The notes beneath the pieces are model-generated. The model was not told the DNA's origin. It saw only the letters and a program-made list of their open reading frames with translations, and ran no database searches. Positions 1 through 7,513 of a stretch of 36,663 bases of DNA are shown here, piece by piece. Position numbers and translations under genes: made by a program. Source of the DNA: Desulfobacteraceae bacterium (GTDB lineage Bacteria > Desulfobacterota > Desulfobacteria > Desulfobacterales > Desulfosarcinaceae); assembly GCA_003599575.1 (NCBI GenBank), contig QZKV01000105.1, positions 1-36,663 on the forward strand. The letters run 5' to 3'. Position 1 is the stretch's first letter, and each line of letters opens with the position of its first letter.

Positions 1-385
1 CAAATCCCTCCTTGGCCAGAATCTCGGTGGCGGTGAGCGTTTCCCAGTTGTCGGGCATCAGGTATTTGGTGTCGGTGATCACCTCGATCTTAATGAAGTC
101 GCCGCAGCCGGCCTCCCGCGCAATGCGCGCGATGCGCACAGCCTCCCGGGCGGTGCGGGCGCCGGAGGTGTTGGGCAGCAATGTGACGGTCGCCGGAATG
201 TACTCCAGGATGTTGTCCGCCCCGGCGCTCAGGTCGACCCGCCGCAGGGCCACGGTGATCATCTGCGAGCCGCTTTCGGCCAGCATTTCGGCAATCAGGT
301 GGTTGGAAGCGAATTTGCCGGTGCCTGTGAACAGGCGACTGGTAAAAGATCGTCCCCCTATGATCAAAACCTCTGGCGTCATCAT
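1..385 (-). CDS. thiG: Thiazole synthase ThiG (N-terminal part, cut by window edge)
   Basis: ThiG forms the thiazole phosphate moiety of thiamine from 1-deoxy-D-xylulose 5-phosphate, dehydroglycine and the sulfur carried by ThiS thiocarboxylate, in the cytoplasm. About 128 residues are visible and the frame is open to the window edge, so roughly half of the usual 250-260 residue protein is missing. Recognisable family segments are FTGTGKF near the N-terminus, [20 protein letters not shown] and [16 protein letters not shown]. The lysine in KIEV is the position known to form the Schiff base with the sugar substrate. The start is one of two tandem ATGs (385 or 382), and the first overlaps the thiS stop codon, which indicates translational coupling. 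It lies in one operon with thiS behind a TPP riboswitch. Confidence 0.95.
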   Translation of the reverse strand, partial: MMTPEVLIIGGRSFTSRLFTGTGKFASNHLIAEMLAESGSQMITVALRRVDLSAGADNILEYIPATVTLLPNTSGARTAREAVRIARIAREAGCGDFIKIEVITDTKYLMPDNWETLTATEILAKEGF

Positions 386-582
386 CAGCCTCCGCCCACA
401 AAGCTCAACAGCTCGAGAAGGTCGCCGTCCCGGAGCACAATGCGGGACCACAGGTCTTGCTTGACGATGTTCAAATTATGCTCCACAACCAGCCGGTCGG
501 GGTTGAGGCCTTTTTGACGGACCAGCTCGGCGATGGTGCAGGCCGCGATTTTTTCCGATCGGCCGTTGATGGTGATTTGCAT
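385..582 (-). CDS. thiS: Sulfur carrier protein ThiS
   Basis: ThiS is a ubiquitin-like sulfur carrier. Its C-terminal Gly-Gly is adenylated and thiocarboxylated, and the sulfur is handed to ThiG for thiazole formation. The 65-residue protein has the usual family length, opens with [10 protein letters not shown], has the beta-grasp pattern, and ends in VGGG. The extra terminal glycine is a small departure from the common GG ending. The ATG at 582 is preceded by a GGAG motif about 6 nt upstream. Its stop overlaps the thiG start (ATGA type). The gene lies directly downstream of an intrinsic terminator and a TPP riboswitch, so its transcription should fall when thiamine pyrophosphate is plentiful. 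Confidence 0.95.
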   Translation of the reverse strand: MQITINGRSEKIAACTIAELVRQKGLNPDRLVVEHNLNIVKQDLWSRIVLRDGDLLELLSFVGGG

Positions 583-599
583 GCATGCTCCGCTAAAAC

Positions 600-636
600 G
601 AAAAACCGCCTGTCCGAAACTGAAGGGACCCGGCGG
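600..636 (-). terminator. Intrinsic terminator between TPP riboswitch and thiS
   Basis: On the minus strand, CCGCC-G-GGTCC and GGAC-A-GGCGG form a GC-rich hairpin with a loop of about 10 nt, followed directly by TTTTT. It lies between the riboswitch aptamer and the thiS start, where the expression platform of a transcription-terminating riboswitch is expected. That it forms when TPP is bound is inferred from position. I did not work out a competing antiterminator. Confidence 0.75.
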
Positions 637-666
637 CTTGCTTGAAGGAAAATTTATTTAATCCGC

Positions 667-750
667 CGCTTCCCTTCGCCGGTATTATCCGGATCAGGTT
701 CCAAGGGTTGGAAGCATCCTCTCAGCGTAAAACCGCACCCCTAGCGTTTA
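667..750 (-). promoter_or_regulatory. TPP (THI-element) riboswitch
   Basis: The minus strand carries the conserved thi-box segments in order: CTAGGGGTGC, GCTGAGAGG, ACCCTTGGAACCTGATC, GGATAATACCGGCG and AAGGGAAGC. These are the signature sequences of the TPP aptamer: the pyrimidine-sensing CUGAGA loop and the pyrophosphate-sensing helix with its ACCUGA element. It precedes thiS-thiG, the expected target. Confidence 0.95.
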
Positions 751-760
751 TGGCTTATCA

Positions 761-789
761 TCTATAGGAAAGTGGCTTTGGAATGTCAA
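761..789 (-). promoter_or_regulatory. Sigma-70 promoter of the thiS-thiG operon
   Basis: On the minus strand TTGACA (789-784) and TATAGA (766-761) are separated by exactly 17 nt. This is a perfect -35 box and a near-consensus -10 box. Transcription would start near 753, a few bases before the TPP aptamer, which is where a riboswitch leader must begin. Confidence 0.8.
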
Positions 790-1352
790 CGGTAGATTGC
801 CGGCCGGCCAAAGGTCGCAGCTATTGAATGCCTCACAGGCGTGCGGATTACATTGGAATGAATAATTCCCAATCGGGGTCAATTCACCGATTAAGCAAAT
901 CCCCTCGAGCGTACGTTATTGAAGTCAAGATTATACGTCACTGAATTTATGCCTTCGAGCACTAAGTTTCTCAGCTGTTCGATACAACGCACTCATTTTT
1001 TAAGCGGTCCGACCGAATCGCCTGGCCGCCCCGGACTGAACCTCCATGGAGGAGGGTGTGTCGGAATCGAAAAGTCCGACCCGGCGACCTCGGAACCGAA
1101 TCTGTTCATAAAAAAACCGTGTTCCGCCACAAACATCTGCGCTATGGCCGACAATGCTGTTGATCGGTCGGACCGGGTCGTGGTAAGCAGGTTCCGGCCG
1201 TTGAAGCTCCTCTTTCAGCCATTTTGCTTATGACTGAGCCCGGATTCTTACTTTAAAAGGCTCCTCTCTTTTCTTTTTGCGTAGAACATCGGCTCGGGCT
1301 GGCAAACTCTTTTGCCCGCCTGAGCGCCGACCATAAGTGATTGAGGTTCGCT
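790..1352. other. Intergenic region without a recognisable gene
   Basis: About 560 bp separate the thi promoter from the alpha/beta hydrolase start. A 104-codon frame at 919-1233 on the plus strand has no ribosome binding site and no family resemblance, so I do not call it. Small inverted repeats are visible: AATCGG/CCGATT at 871-892, and two copies of CGGTCCGACCG in opposite orientation at 1005-1015 and 1165-1175. Their role is unknown. Confidence 0.5.
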
Positions 1353-2297
1353 ATGCAAACGAACCGCGATGGCCACGCCGGCGTGGAAACCTCTTTGTCC
1401 GGCGTTTGCTCCATCGGTAAAGCGGTTGAATATAGATCCCTCTATTTTGCGGGAAAGTCGGCGGATGGTCGGACGCCGCCTTCGAATACGCGCAGGCCGG
1501 TTTTGCTTCTCGGGGGTACCAGCATTTCGATCGAGGACCAGAAAGAGCTCCTCTTGTATCTGCAGGAAGCCGGCCTTGATGTGGCTTCCATTGAAACGCC
1601 CATGGGCGGTTTGTTCGATATCGGGATCAATCCCATGAAGCTGCGCCCGCTTTGCATGTGCGATTTCATCGAACGACTTAAAACCGCCAACCGGATCCAG
1701 GGCCTGGATATTATAGCGCATTCATACGCGGCCTTCGAAGTTGTGCGCACGCTGAGCGATGCGCCCCTGACCTACCGGCATCTGGTCCGAAGCATCTTGC
1801 TGATCAATCCGCCCGGTTTCAAGGAACGCACCGGATTTGCCGCGCACGCTTCGCAAACCATTGGGGGCCACATCGTGCGCGGGCTGATGGAGATGGTCTG
1901 GCGACGCTTCACCTGGGGGCGGGGCACCGGCGGTGACGCCCGGCCGGGGACCCGATCGTTTGCCGAGCGGGAAATTCATGGGATTGTGGCCATGTCCGCC
2001 AAGGGCATGAAGAATCCTGTGCGCACCATTCGGGAGATCAAAGATATTGTAACCTACAAACTGGCCCGTCCCATCCAGACCTTATGCTCCCGCTACGGTT
2101 ACGATTTCAACCTGTTCCTGAATGCCGACGACCGGATGGTCCCTGTGGCGGAAACGCTGCGGGTCGTTCGGCACATACTGCCGCCGCAAAACATCAAGGT
2201 GGTGGCCGGAGGTCACAACGATATCCTGTTTCAGCAATGGCAGCGGGCTGAATTTCTATCTTTTTTAGAGTCAATCCGGGCAAGAAAACCCATCTGA
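1353..2297 (+). CDS. Alpha/beta hydrolase, PHA-depolymerase/lipase-like
   Basis: A 314-residue predicted alpha/beta hydrolase without an obvious signal peptide, so probably cytoplasmic. The catalytic triad can be proposed from sequence: Ser124 in the nucleophile elbow IIAHSYA, Asp259 or Asp260 in LNADDRMVP, and His288 in AGGHND. The early strand VLLLGGTSIS also fits the fold. The elbow is AHSYA, not the standard GxSxG. I start at the ATG at 1353, which has GAGG 6 nt upstream, in preference to a TTG twelve bases earlier. The gene converges with the prenyltransferase gene downstream. The substrate is unknown. A role with the PhaC-like proteins elsewhere in the window is possible but rests only on superfamily membership. 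Confidence 0.75.
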   Translation: MQTNRDGHAGVETSLSGVCSIGKAVEYRSLYFAGKSADGRTPPSNTRRPVLLLGGTSISIEDQKELLLYLQEAGLDVASIETPMGGLFDIGINPMKLRPLCMCDFIERLKTANRIQGLDIIAHSYAAFEVVRTLSDAPLTYRHLVRSILLINPPGFKERTGFAAHASQTIGGHIVRGLMEMVWRRFTWGRGTGGDARPGTRSFAEREIHGIVAMSAKGMKNPVRTIREIKDIVTYKLARPIQTLCSRYGYDFNLFLNADDRMVPVAETLRVVRHILPPQNIKVVAGGHNDILFQQWQRAEFLSFLESIRARKPI

Positions 2298-2323
2298 GCG
2301 TTTGCCCCTGCAGTGCCCTTATT

Positions 2324-3241
2324 TTAAAAAGCCAGACGGGCCAGCACCAGCCCCAAGACCGCCAACGGATAATAGCTGGCCTTGTTGAACAAAGCCATGG
2401 CATCGTTGCGCTGCCGCCGGTATCCCAGCAGAAAAGCCGGACGCAGCAGCAGGAAGATATTGATCGCCACGGCCGGCAGCAGATAAACACCCCCGAACCG
2501 CAGCGGCGAAGCCCACAACACGGCCAGGTTTAAAAAAAGCGCCAGAACCAGGCAGGTCACGATCAGCAAGGTCGCCCGATGCAATCCCAGCCGGACCGGT
2601 ATGGTCTGGGCCTTGAAATGGCGGTCTTCTTCGATGTCGGTCCAGTCATTGGGAATATTCTGCCCTCCGACTTCCCACATGAACAACCAGAGGAACAAAA
2701 GTGCCAGAAAAAGGATCGGCGGCGAGGGATTGACCGCGTAGGCGGCCGCGATGGCCCCCAGCGTCTTGACGGCGCCGTTGATCAGCGCCCGCAGCGGCGT
2801 GACGCGCCACAGTTTGCAATACAGGCTTTCGAGCAGACATCCGGTTGCGAACAGGTACACGCACACCGGATTGAGCCAGAAGGCGCCGGCCAGCGCAATC
2901 AGGGCCCATCCCACGGCCCAGGCCAAACCGGCGCCGAGGCCCAGGGCACCCTTGGCCATGGGGTGGCGGATGATGACCCCGTCCAAGTAGTTTTCATCGT
3001 CGCGGTACCCGCCGATGCCCACCTTCAGTCGGTCGGCGCGCAGATCCACGATGTCATTGAGCGCATACACGGCGGTATAGCCGGCAAATACGGTGACAAT
3101 TCCGATAATGGTCACCGGCAGCGGCGGAAAATGGCCCAGGCACAATAAAGCCGCCAGGGCAGGGGCCGACATATCGATCAAGGCGTGGGGGGTGCGGGAG
3201 AGGGCGAAGAAAAGTTTCAAGCGGTGTTGAACCATTTGCAT
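2324..3241 (-). CDS. UbiA-family prenyltransferase (membrane)
   Basis: An integral membrane prenyltransferase of the UbiA superfamily, which attaches polyprenyl chains to aromatic or other acceptors (quinone, heme or lipid biosynthesis). With the start used here the protein has about 305 residues and 8-9 hydrophobic helices. The first Asp-rich motif NDIVDLRAD (about residues 62-70) and the second, DWTDIEEDRHFKAQT, are the Mg-diphosphate binding sites. The acceptor cannot be told from sequence. The start is uncertain. The frame can begin at a TTG at 3283 or the ATG at 3241, neither with a good Shine-Dalgarno site. A strong AGGAG precedes an ATG at 3269 in a different frame. A leader peptide or a one-base error near the start is possible. 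Confidence 0.85.
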   Translation of the reverse strand: MQMVQHRLKLFFALSRTPHALIDMSAPALAALLCLGHFPPLPVTIIGIVTVFAGYTAVYALNDIVDLRADRLKVGIGGYRDDENYLDGVIIRHPMAKGALGLGAGLAWAVGWALIALAGAFWLNPVCVYLFATGCLLESLYCKLWRVTPLRALINGAVKTLGAIAAAYAVNPSPPILFLALLFLWLFMWEVGGQNIPNDWTDIEEDRHFKAQTIPVRLGLHRATLLIVTCLVLALFLNLAVLWASPLRFGGVYLLPAVAINIFLLLRPAFLLGYRRQRNDAMALFNKASYYPLAVLGLVLARLAF

Positions 3242-3281
3242 CCTGGGCAAAGGAATTGAAGTCAAGCATTTACTCCTGTTC

Positions 3282-3295
3282 AATGTACGTACATT
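3282..3295. promoter_or_regulatory. Perfect 14-bp palindrome upstream of the UbiA gene
   Basis: AATGTACGTACATT is a perfect palindrome 41 bp upstream of the ATG at 3241 and 13 bp upstream of a strong AGGAG. Its size and position fit an operator for a dimeric repressor, for example of the TetR type. No regulator gene for it is visible in the window. Confidence 0.45.
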
Positions 3296-3576
3296 CGAAA
3301 GAAGAGGGGTTCACAAGCCGGCGGATATCGAGATGCGCCGGCCGTAAAACCGACCTCTTCTCATCATGCGGCGGTCTTTGGCGCTGGTCATAATCGGCGG
3401 TTCCGGGATACGGAAGACGCGAAAACCGCGCCTATGGTGTGCCAGTTCGATCGGTTTGTCAATGGGCGGAGAACCTCGTTGCCTTTCAAGACGGTCGGCC
3501 CTTTTGACCCCTGGGACGGGTCGCAAAAGGCAGGGTGGAATTTCAGAACGCGGGTGTTTGAACTATCGCCAGAATG
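3296..3576. other. Intergenic region, nothing recognised
   Basis: The DNA between the putative operator and the 9-bp repeat array contains only short frames with no ribosome binding site and no family resemblance. I see no RNA gene or clear terminator here. Confidence 0.4.
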
Positions 3577-3642
3577 AACCCAACAAACCCAACAAACTCA
3601 ACAAACTCAACAAACTCAACAAACCCAACAAACCCAACAAAC
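3577..3642. repeat. Tandem 9-bp repeat array 1 (7 units)
   Basis: Seven exact-length units run from 3577 to 3639: AACCCAACA twice, AACTCAACA three times, AACCCAACA twice, then a partial AACCT. The array ends against the stop codon of the TauE/SafE-like gene (TAG at 3645-3643). One frame would encode repeating Asn-Pro-Thr or Asn-Ser-Thr. A second array with the same consensus lies on the other side of that gene. Confidence 0.9.
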
Positions 3643-4332
3643 CTAAGCAATCGCCGTCCACATATTCACCAGCAGGGAAACAGCCATGCCCAGCATGATC
3701 AGTCCGGCCATGATTTCCGCCTGGGGGCGGAAGCGCTGCCAGAGGAGGCCTGCGCCGGTTCCCAGGAGCATCAGCGCGGGAAGGGTGCCCAGGCCGAAAA
3801 AGGCGGCCAAAAGCGCCCCTTGCCCGGCACCTCCGGCCGGCAGGGCGCGGGCAAAGGCGCCGTAGGACAATCCGCATGGCAAAAAGCCCAGCATCAACCC
3901 CATGGGGAACAGCCATCCGGCTCCCTGCCGGTTCAAAACCCGTTGGAACACCCTGCCGTAGCCGGGAATGCATTGGGGTGCGGCGCGCGTCATCCACCCG
4001 GGTTCGTCCAGCAGGCCCACCCGGTTGAGTCCCAAAACCAGCAGAAAAAGGGCCACCGGCAGTGAGATCGCCATCTGGATGCGGCCGGCCCATACCAGCG
4101 TATCGTGCGGCGTTAATATGGAAAGGCGCACCAGGCCCTGGCCCAGGGCGCCCAGAACGCCGCCCGCGGCCGTGTAGGTGATCAGCCGGCCGGCATGATA
4201 CATCGCATGGGCCTGCCAACCCCTGTAACTTCCGGGCAGAACGATCACCAGAGGGCCGCACATGCCCAGGCAATGTCCCGAACCCATCAGGCCCAGCAGA
4301 AACATCGAGAGATGGTCGATACCGGTTTGCAT
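3643..4332 (-). CDS. TauE/SafE (UreH/SafE-like) membrane protein
   Basis: A 229-residue polytopic inner-membrane protein of the sulfite exporter TauE/SafE family, COG2836-like branch. The family hallmark is at the N-terminus: GSGHCLGMCGP with Cys21 and Cys25. A second conserved motif, GFLPCGLSYG, lies in the C-terminal half. About six hydrophobic segments are present. Members of this branch are often found with cytochrome oxidase assembly, copper or metal homeostasis genes, and a NosL-like copper protein gene lies just beyond on the opposite strand. The transported substrate is unproven. The gene sits between two arrays of the same 9-bp repeat. Confidence 0.85.
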   Translation of the reverse strand: MQTGIDHLSMFLLGLMGSGHCLGMCGPLVIVLPGSYRGWQAHAMYHAGRLITYTAAGGVLGALGQGLVRLSILTPHDTLVWAGRIQMAISLPVALFLLVLGLNRVGLLDEPGWMTRAAPQCIPGYGRVFQRVLNRQGAGWLFPMGLMLGFLPCGLSYGAFARALPAGGAGQGALLAAFFGLGTLPALMLLGTGAGLLWQRFRPQAEIMAGLIMLGMAVSLLVNMWTAIA

Positions 4333-4483
4333 AATCCGTTAGCCCATGTGCCCGTTCGCGGTTGCCCGTTGCCCGGAGAGACATCATCACCTCACGGAAA
4401 CGGGCTGGCGGGACCCGGTAACCTTACCACTATCGCTTATGCTCCTCAAACGGCAAATGTCCAGCTCGAGGGATAAGCGCAAT

Positions 4484-4546
4484 AACCCAACCAACCCAAC
4501 AAACCCAATAAACCCAACAAACCCAATAAACCCAACAAACTCAACC
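4484..4546. repeat. Tandem 9-bp repeat array 2 (7 units)
   Basis: Seven 9-bp units with the same consensus as the array at 3577: AACCCAACC, AACCCAACA, AACCCAATA, AACCCAACA, AACCCAATA, AACCCAACA, AACTCAACC. Orientation is the same and the copy number is also seven. It lies between the TauE/SafE-like gene and the NosL-like gene. The rest of 4333-4798 holds no gene I can support, although the frame of the NosL-like gene happens to be open through the array. Confidence 0.9.
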
Positions 4547-4798
4547 ACCCAACCAACCTTGCGCTTGAAAGGCTTTTCAAAAGCAGTTAAGGTGCTTTTT
4601 CATCTGGATGTTGCCTTGGAACCGCCGCTGCATTCTCATCAATGGAATTGCCCCGGATATGAACGCGCCCGCACCGTCGTGCCGATTCCGCTGGTGTGTT
4701 TTCGTATTGAGGTATTCGATTCGGCCTGCGGGTGCACAGCGCTGTATTCTTCCCGACCGGAATATTCACCACTTCGTATAAAGAAAGGAACGGCGTCC

Positions 4799-5359
4799 GT
4801 GCGCTCCGCAGCAATCAAATGGATGGGAATGGTCTGGGCGGCTGTCCTGCTGGCCTGTATGCCGGCCGGCGCCGACCAAGCTGCAGCCGATGGCCAAACC
4901 AAACCCCGCAAGGGGCCGGCGGCGGCGCTGCAACCGCTTGCCGGGGACGGGCGGTTGCAGATCAGCGGCCAGGACCGTTGCCCGCTGTGCGGCATGTTTC
5001 CGGCAAAACGGCCCCGATCGGCTGCGGCCATGGTGCTTTCCGACGGCCGGACCTTTTACTTCTGCAGTAACGGCTGCCTGCTGCGCGCCTGGCGCACCCC
5101 TTCGGTTTACCTGGGCGTATCCCGGGCAAGCATCCGGCGCATGGTGGCCCTGGACTACTTCAGCGGTGCCCCGCTCGATGCCGCCAGCGCCTGGTGGGTG
5201 GCCGGCTCGGACGTGATCGGCCCCATGGGGCCGGCCCTGGTGACCCTCCAGGCTCCCTCGGACGTCGAACAGTTCAAGGCGCGGCATGGCGCCAAAACCG
5301 TCTTTCAGTTCGACCAAGTGGACGATGCGCTGTGGAGCACTTTATTCCCGTCGAAGTGA
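4799..5359 (+). CDS. NosL-like copper-binding lipoprotein
   Basis: A 186-residue exported protein of the NosL type. NosL proteins are outward-facing lipoproteins that bind Cu(I), classically for assembly of nitrous oxide reductase. A hydrophobic leader (about residues 9-20) ends in the lipobox-like LLAC with Cys20. The metal site candidates are Cys61 and Cys64 in CPLCGM (Met66) and Cys89/Cys93 in FYFCSNGC. I start at the GTG at 4799 because AAGGA lies 9 nt upstream and the signal peptide follows directly. The longer open frame upstream runs through the 9-bp repeats and looks non-coding. No nosZ is visible. The gene heads an operon with an ABC transporter, so copper delivery or export for another enzyme is inferred. 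Confidence 0.8.
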   Translation: MRSAAIKWMGMVWAAVLLACMPAGADQAAADGQTKPRKGPAAALQPLAGDGRLQISGQDRCPLCGMFPAKRPRSAAAMVLSDGRTFYFCSNGCLLRAWRTPSVYLGVSRASIRRMVALDYFSGAPLDAASAWWVAGSDVIGPMGPALVTLQAPSDVEQFKARHGAKTVFQFDQVDDALWSTLFPSK

Positions 5360-5370
5360 AGCAAAGAGAA

Positions 5371-5688
5371 ATGGCCATATCCGCATGCCCCACCATTCAG
5401 CTGGCGCGCCGGGTGGTGATGACCGCAGTGTTCCTCCCACTGGCTGTTCTTTTACTGATCGTCGCCGATGGTCTGGTGCGAGGCGGACGGCAGGACCAAC
5501 CGGCGGTTCAGTGGATGCGCCATCTGGACCTTGCCGCTCCGGCCTTCTGGCCCTCGGGCACCCCCCAGCGCCGCCCGGAGGCCCTGACCGAGGCAGTCGA
5601 TCTGCGCATGGCCCCACTGGCCGGATTTCCCGGCGGCCGCGGGTGGCAGCCGATCCCGGATGCGGTCAAAGGAGCGCAACAGCCATGA
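5371..5688 (+). CDS. Small single-helix membrane protein of the NosL/ABC operon
   Basis: A 105-residue protein that I cannot assign to a family. It has one hydrophobic segment at about residues 16-33, followed by a Pro/Arg-rich tail that would lie outside the cytoplasm. The ATG at 5371 has a purine-rich AAAGAGA just upstream. The stop overlaps the start of the next gene (ATGA at 5685), and the gene begins 11 bp after the NosL-like gene. This tight packing between a copper lipoprotein and an ABC permease suggests an accessory or adaptor part of the transporter. Confidence 0.65.
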   Translation: MAISACPTIQLARRVVMTAVFLPLAVLLLIVADGLVRGGRQDQPAVQWMRHLDLAAPAFWPSGTPQRRPEALTEAVDLRMAPLAGFPGGRGWQPIPDAVKGAQQP

Positions 5689-6836
5689 TCCGCAAACCCT
5701 GGACAGCACCCCTGGCCGTCTGGGCGGCGCGCGATCTGATGCGCCAGCCGGGACAGGCGTTGCTGTTGTTCTGTGCCCTGGCAGCTGTGGTTGCCCTGAT
5801 GGCGCTGGTGCTGCTGATCGACATGGCGCTGTCAACCGCCTGCCGGCGGCTGGCCGCACAAACCCCGGCGATCGTGGTGCGCCGCGTCAATTCCGGCGGC
5901 TGGGCGCCCATGCCGGCGGCCGAAGCGCTGGCCCGCATCCGTCCCGTGGCCGGCGTGCTGCGGCCGCGGGCGCGCGTATGGGGCGTGGTGCGCGGACCCG
6001 ATGGACCGCTGACGGTGATCGGCGTGAACGAAGAGGCGGGCCGCGAGGGCCGCATGACTTTTCAGATGCCGCGACCGGGCCAGGCCTGCGTCGGCCCCGG
6101 CATCCTGCCGCCGCCGGGGGTGGCGCGGTTGCCCTTGTGGGGCCGGCAGCCAATGGATTTTGAGGTCATCGGACATTTCCCTAAAAACAGCAGCATGGCC
6201 GCCCATGATGTGGTGGCCGTGCACGCCGACGATGCCCGCCGATTGTTGGGACTGACCGCCGAGCAGGCCAGCGATCTGGCCCTGGAGGTTTTTCACGAAG
6301 AAGAGGTGCAGGCGCTCGTCCCCGTCCTGGCCGCGGCTTTCGATTGGCCGGTGCAGGTCGTCACCCGCCAAGAGCAATTGGTGCGACAGCAGGCCGATAT
6401 CGCCCGGCGCACCGGCATGATCCTGGTCGGATTCGCTCCGGCGCTGCTGGCCCTGGCCCTGGTGGTGGCAGCCCTGGGAGCCGAAGGACGCCGCAAACGA
6501 GGGGAGATCGGCCTGCTTAAAGCCTTGGGCTGGACCGGCGGCGAACTGCTCCAGTTGCAGCTTTACCGGGGAATGCTGGTGGGGCTGCCGGCGCTGACCG
6601 CCGGTGTGGCCTGCGCCTATGGAGTCCTCTTCTGGCCCGGCGCGGCCTGGCTGGCGCGCTGGCTGTTCGATTGGACCGGCCCGGCGCCGGGTCTTTATCT
6701 GAGCGTTCAGGGGGCGGCCGGCGGATTGGCCTTGAGCGCCATACTGGCCGGTGTGCCCTTTCTGGCGGCTGTTTTTTGGACCGGCTGGCAGGCGGCCGCG
6801 GGCGATCCGTCCGATTGCATCGAAGGGGGGCCATGA
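5685..6836 (+). CDS. FtsX/MacB-type ABC transporter permease
   Basis: A 383-residue permease of the FtsX-like (MacB/LolCE) class: one N-terminal helix (about 25-47), a large extracytoplasmic domain (about 50-240), then three helices (about 244-266, 300-320 and 345-372). Permeases of this class usually act mechanically on periplasmic or lipid-anchored partners and do not carry small solutes through a channel. The segment RKRGEIGLLKALGW before the third helix is the typical cytoplasmic coupling region of the family. The ATG at 5685 overlaps the previous stop and has AAGGAG 10 nt upstream. The matching ATPase follows with overlapping stop and start codons. Confidence 0.85.
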   Translation: MIRKPWTAPLAVWAARDLMRQPGQALLLFCALAAVVALMALVLLIDMALSTACRRLAAQTPAIVVRRVNSGGWAPMPAAEALARIRPVAGVLRPRARVWGVVRGPDGPLTVIGVNEEAGREGRMTFQMPRPGQACVGPGILPPPGVARLPLWGRQPMDFEVIGHFPKNSSMAAHDVVAVHADDARRLLGLTAEQASDLALEVFHEEEVQALVPVLAAAFDWPVQVVTRQEQLVRQQADIARRTGMILVGFAPALLALALVVAALGAEGRRKRGEIGLLKALGWTGGELLQLQLYRGMLVGLPALTAGVACAYGVLFWPGAAWLARWLFDWTGPAPGLYLSVQGAAGGLALSAILAGVPFLAAVFWTGWQAAAGDPSDCIEGGP

Positions 6837-7513
6837 TGTCCCGGCCTGGCTTGAGTTGCCATCAACTCACCTTTCAGCGTGCGTGCGGCAAAACCGTGCT
6901 GGACCGCATCGATGCCGAGTTCGAGGCCGGCGGCGCGATCCTTTTGACTGGTGAGACCGGAGCCGGCAAAAGCACGCTGCTGCACCTGCTGGGCGGAATG
7001 CTGCAACCGACCGGCGGCGAGGTGTGGGCCGGCGGCCGGCCGGTGTCGCGCTGGCCGGCCCTGCACCGGGATATCTGGCGGCGCCAGGTGGGGATGGTTT
7101 TTCAGCACCTGCACCTTGTGCCTGACCTGAGTGTTGAGGAAAACATCCTGCTGCCCTGTATCCCGCACGCTCTTTCCTGGCAACTGCTGGCGCGTCGGGT
7201 CGGCGCGTGGCTGGGCCGCTTCGATCTGGCGGGCAGCGGGCAAGCAAAACCGCACCTGCTGTCGGGCGGACAACGCCAGCGGGTCGCCTGGGCCAGGGCC
7301 CTGGTCATGCAGCCCCGTTACCTACTCCTGGATGAACCCACCGCTTTTCAGGACGATGGCTGGGTTCACGGCCTGCTGGATGTGCTGGCCGAGACAGCCG
7401 CATCCGGGGGCTGCGTGGTGGTAAGCTCCCATGACGTGCGCCTGCGCAAGGCCGATTCTGTTTTTCAGCGCAAATACCATCTTTCCCGGGGTCGTCTGGA
7501 GGTCCTGCCGTGA
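6833..7513 (+). CDS. ABC transporter ATP-binding protein (LolD/MacB-type)
   Basis: A 226-residue ATPase with every canonical element: Walker A GETGAGKST (residues 40-48), Q-loop Gln91 in MVFQHLH, signature LSGGQ (143-147), Walker B YLLLDE (163-168) and the H-loop His200 in SSHD. The length fits a single-domain LolD-type subunit paired with an FtsX-like permease. The start is the first of two tandem ATGs overlapping the permease stop. The next gene begins with a GTG overlapping this gene's stop, so five genes are translationally linked. Confidence 0.92.
   Translation: MMSRPGLSCHQLTFQRACGKTVLDRIDAEFEAGGAILLTGETGAGKSTLLHLLGGMLQPTGGEVWAGGRPVSRWPALHRDIWRRQVGMVFQHLHLVPDLSVEENILLPCIPHALSWQLLARRVGAWLGRFDLAGSGQAKPHLLSGGQRQRVAWARALVMQPRYLLLDEPTAFQDDGWVHGLLDVLAETAASGGCVVVSSHDVRLRKADSVFQRKYHLSRGRLEVLP

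Noticed and set aside
919..1233. A 104-codon plus-strand frame
   Set aside because: No ribosome binding site, no family resemblance and unlikely composition. Treated as intergenic.
3577..4546. Possible CRISPR arrays
   Set aside because: The units are 9 bp and directly contiguous, with no unique spacers. They are simple tandem repeats.
4346..4798. N-terminal extension of the NosL-like protein through the 9-bp repeats
   Set aside because: A GTG with AAGGA at the right distance followed by a lipoprotein signal peptide begins at 4799. The extension is repeat-encoded and would block export.
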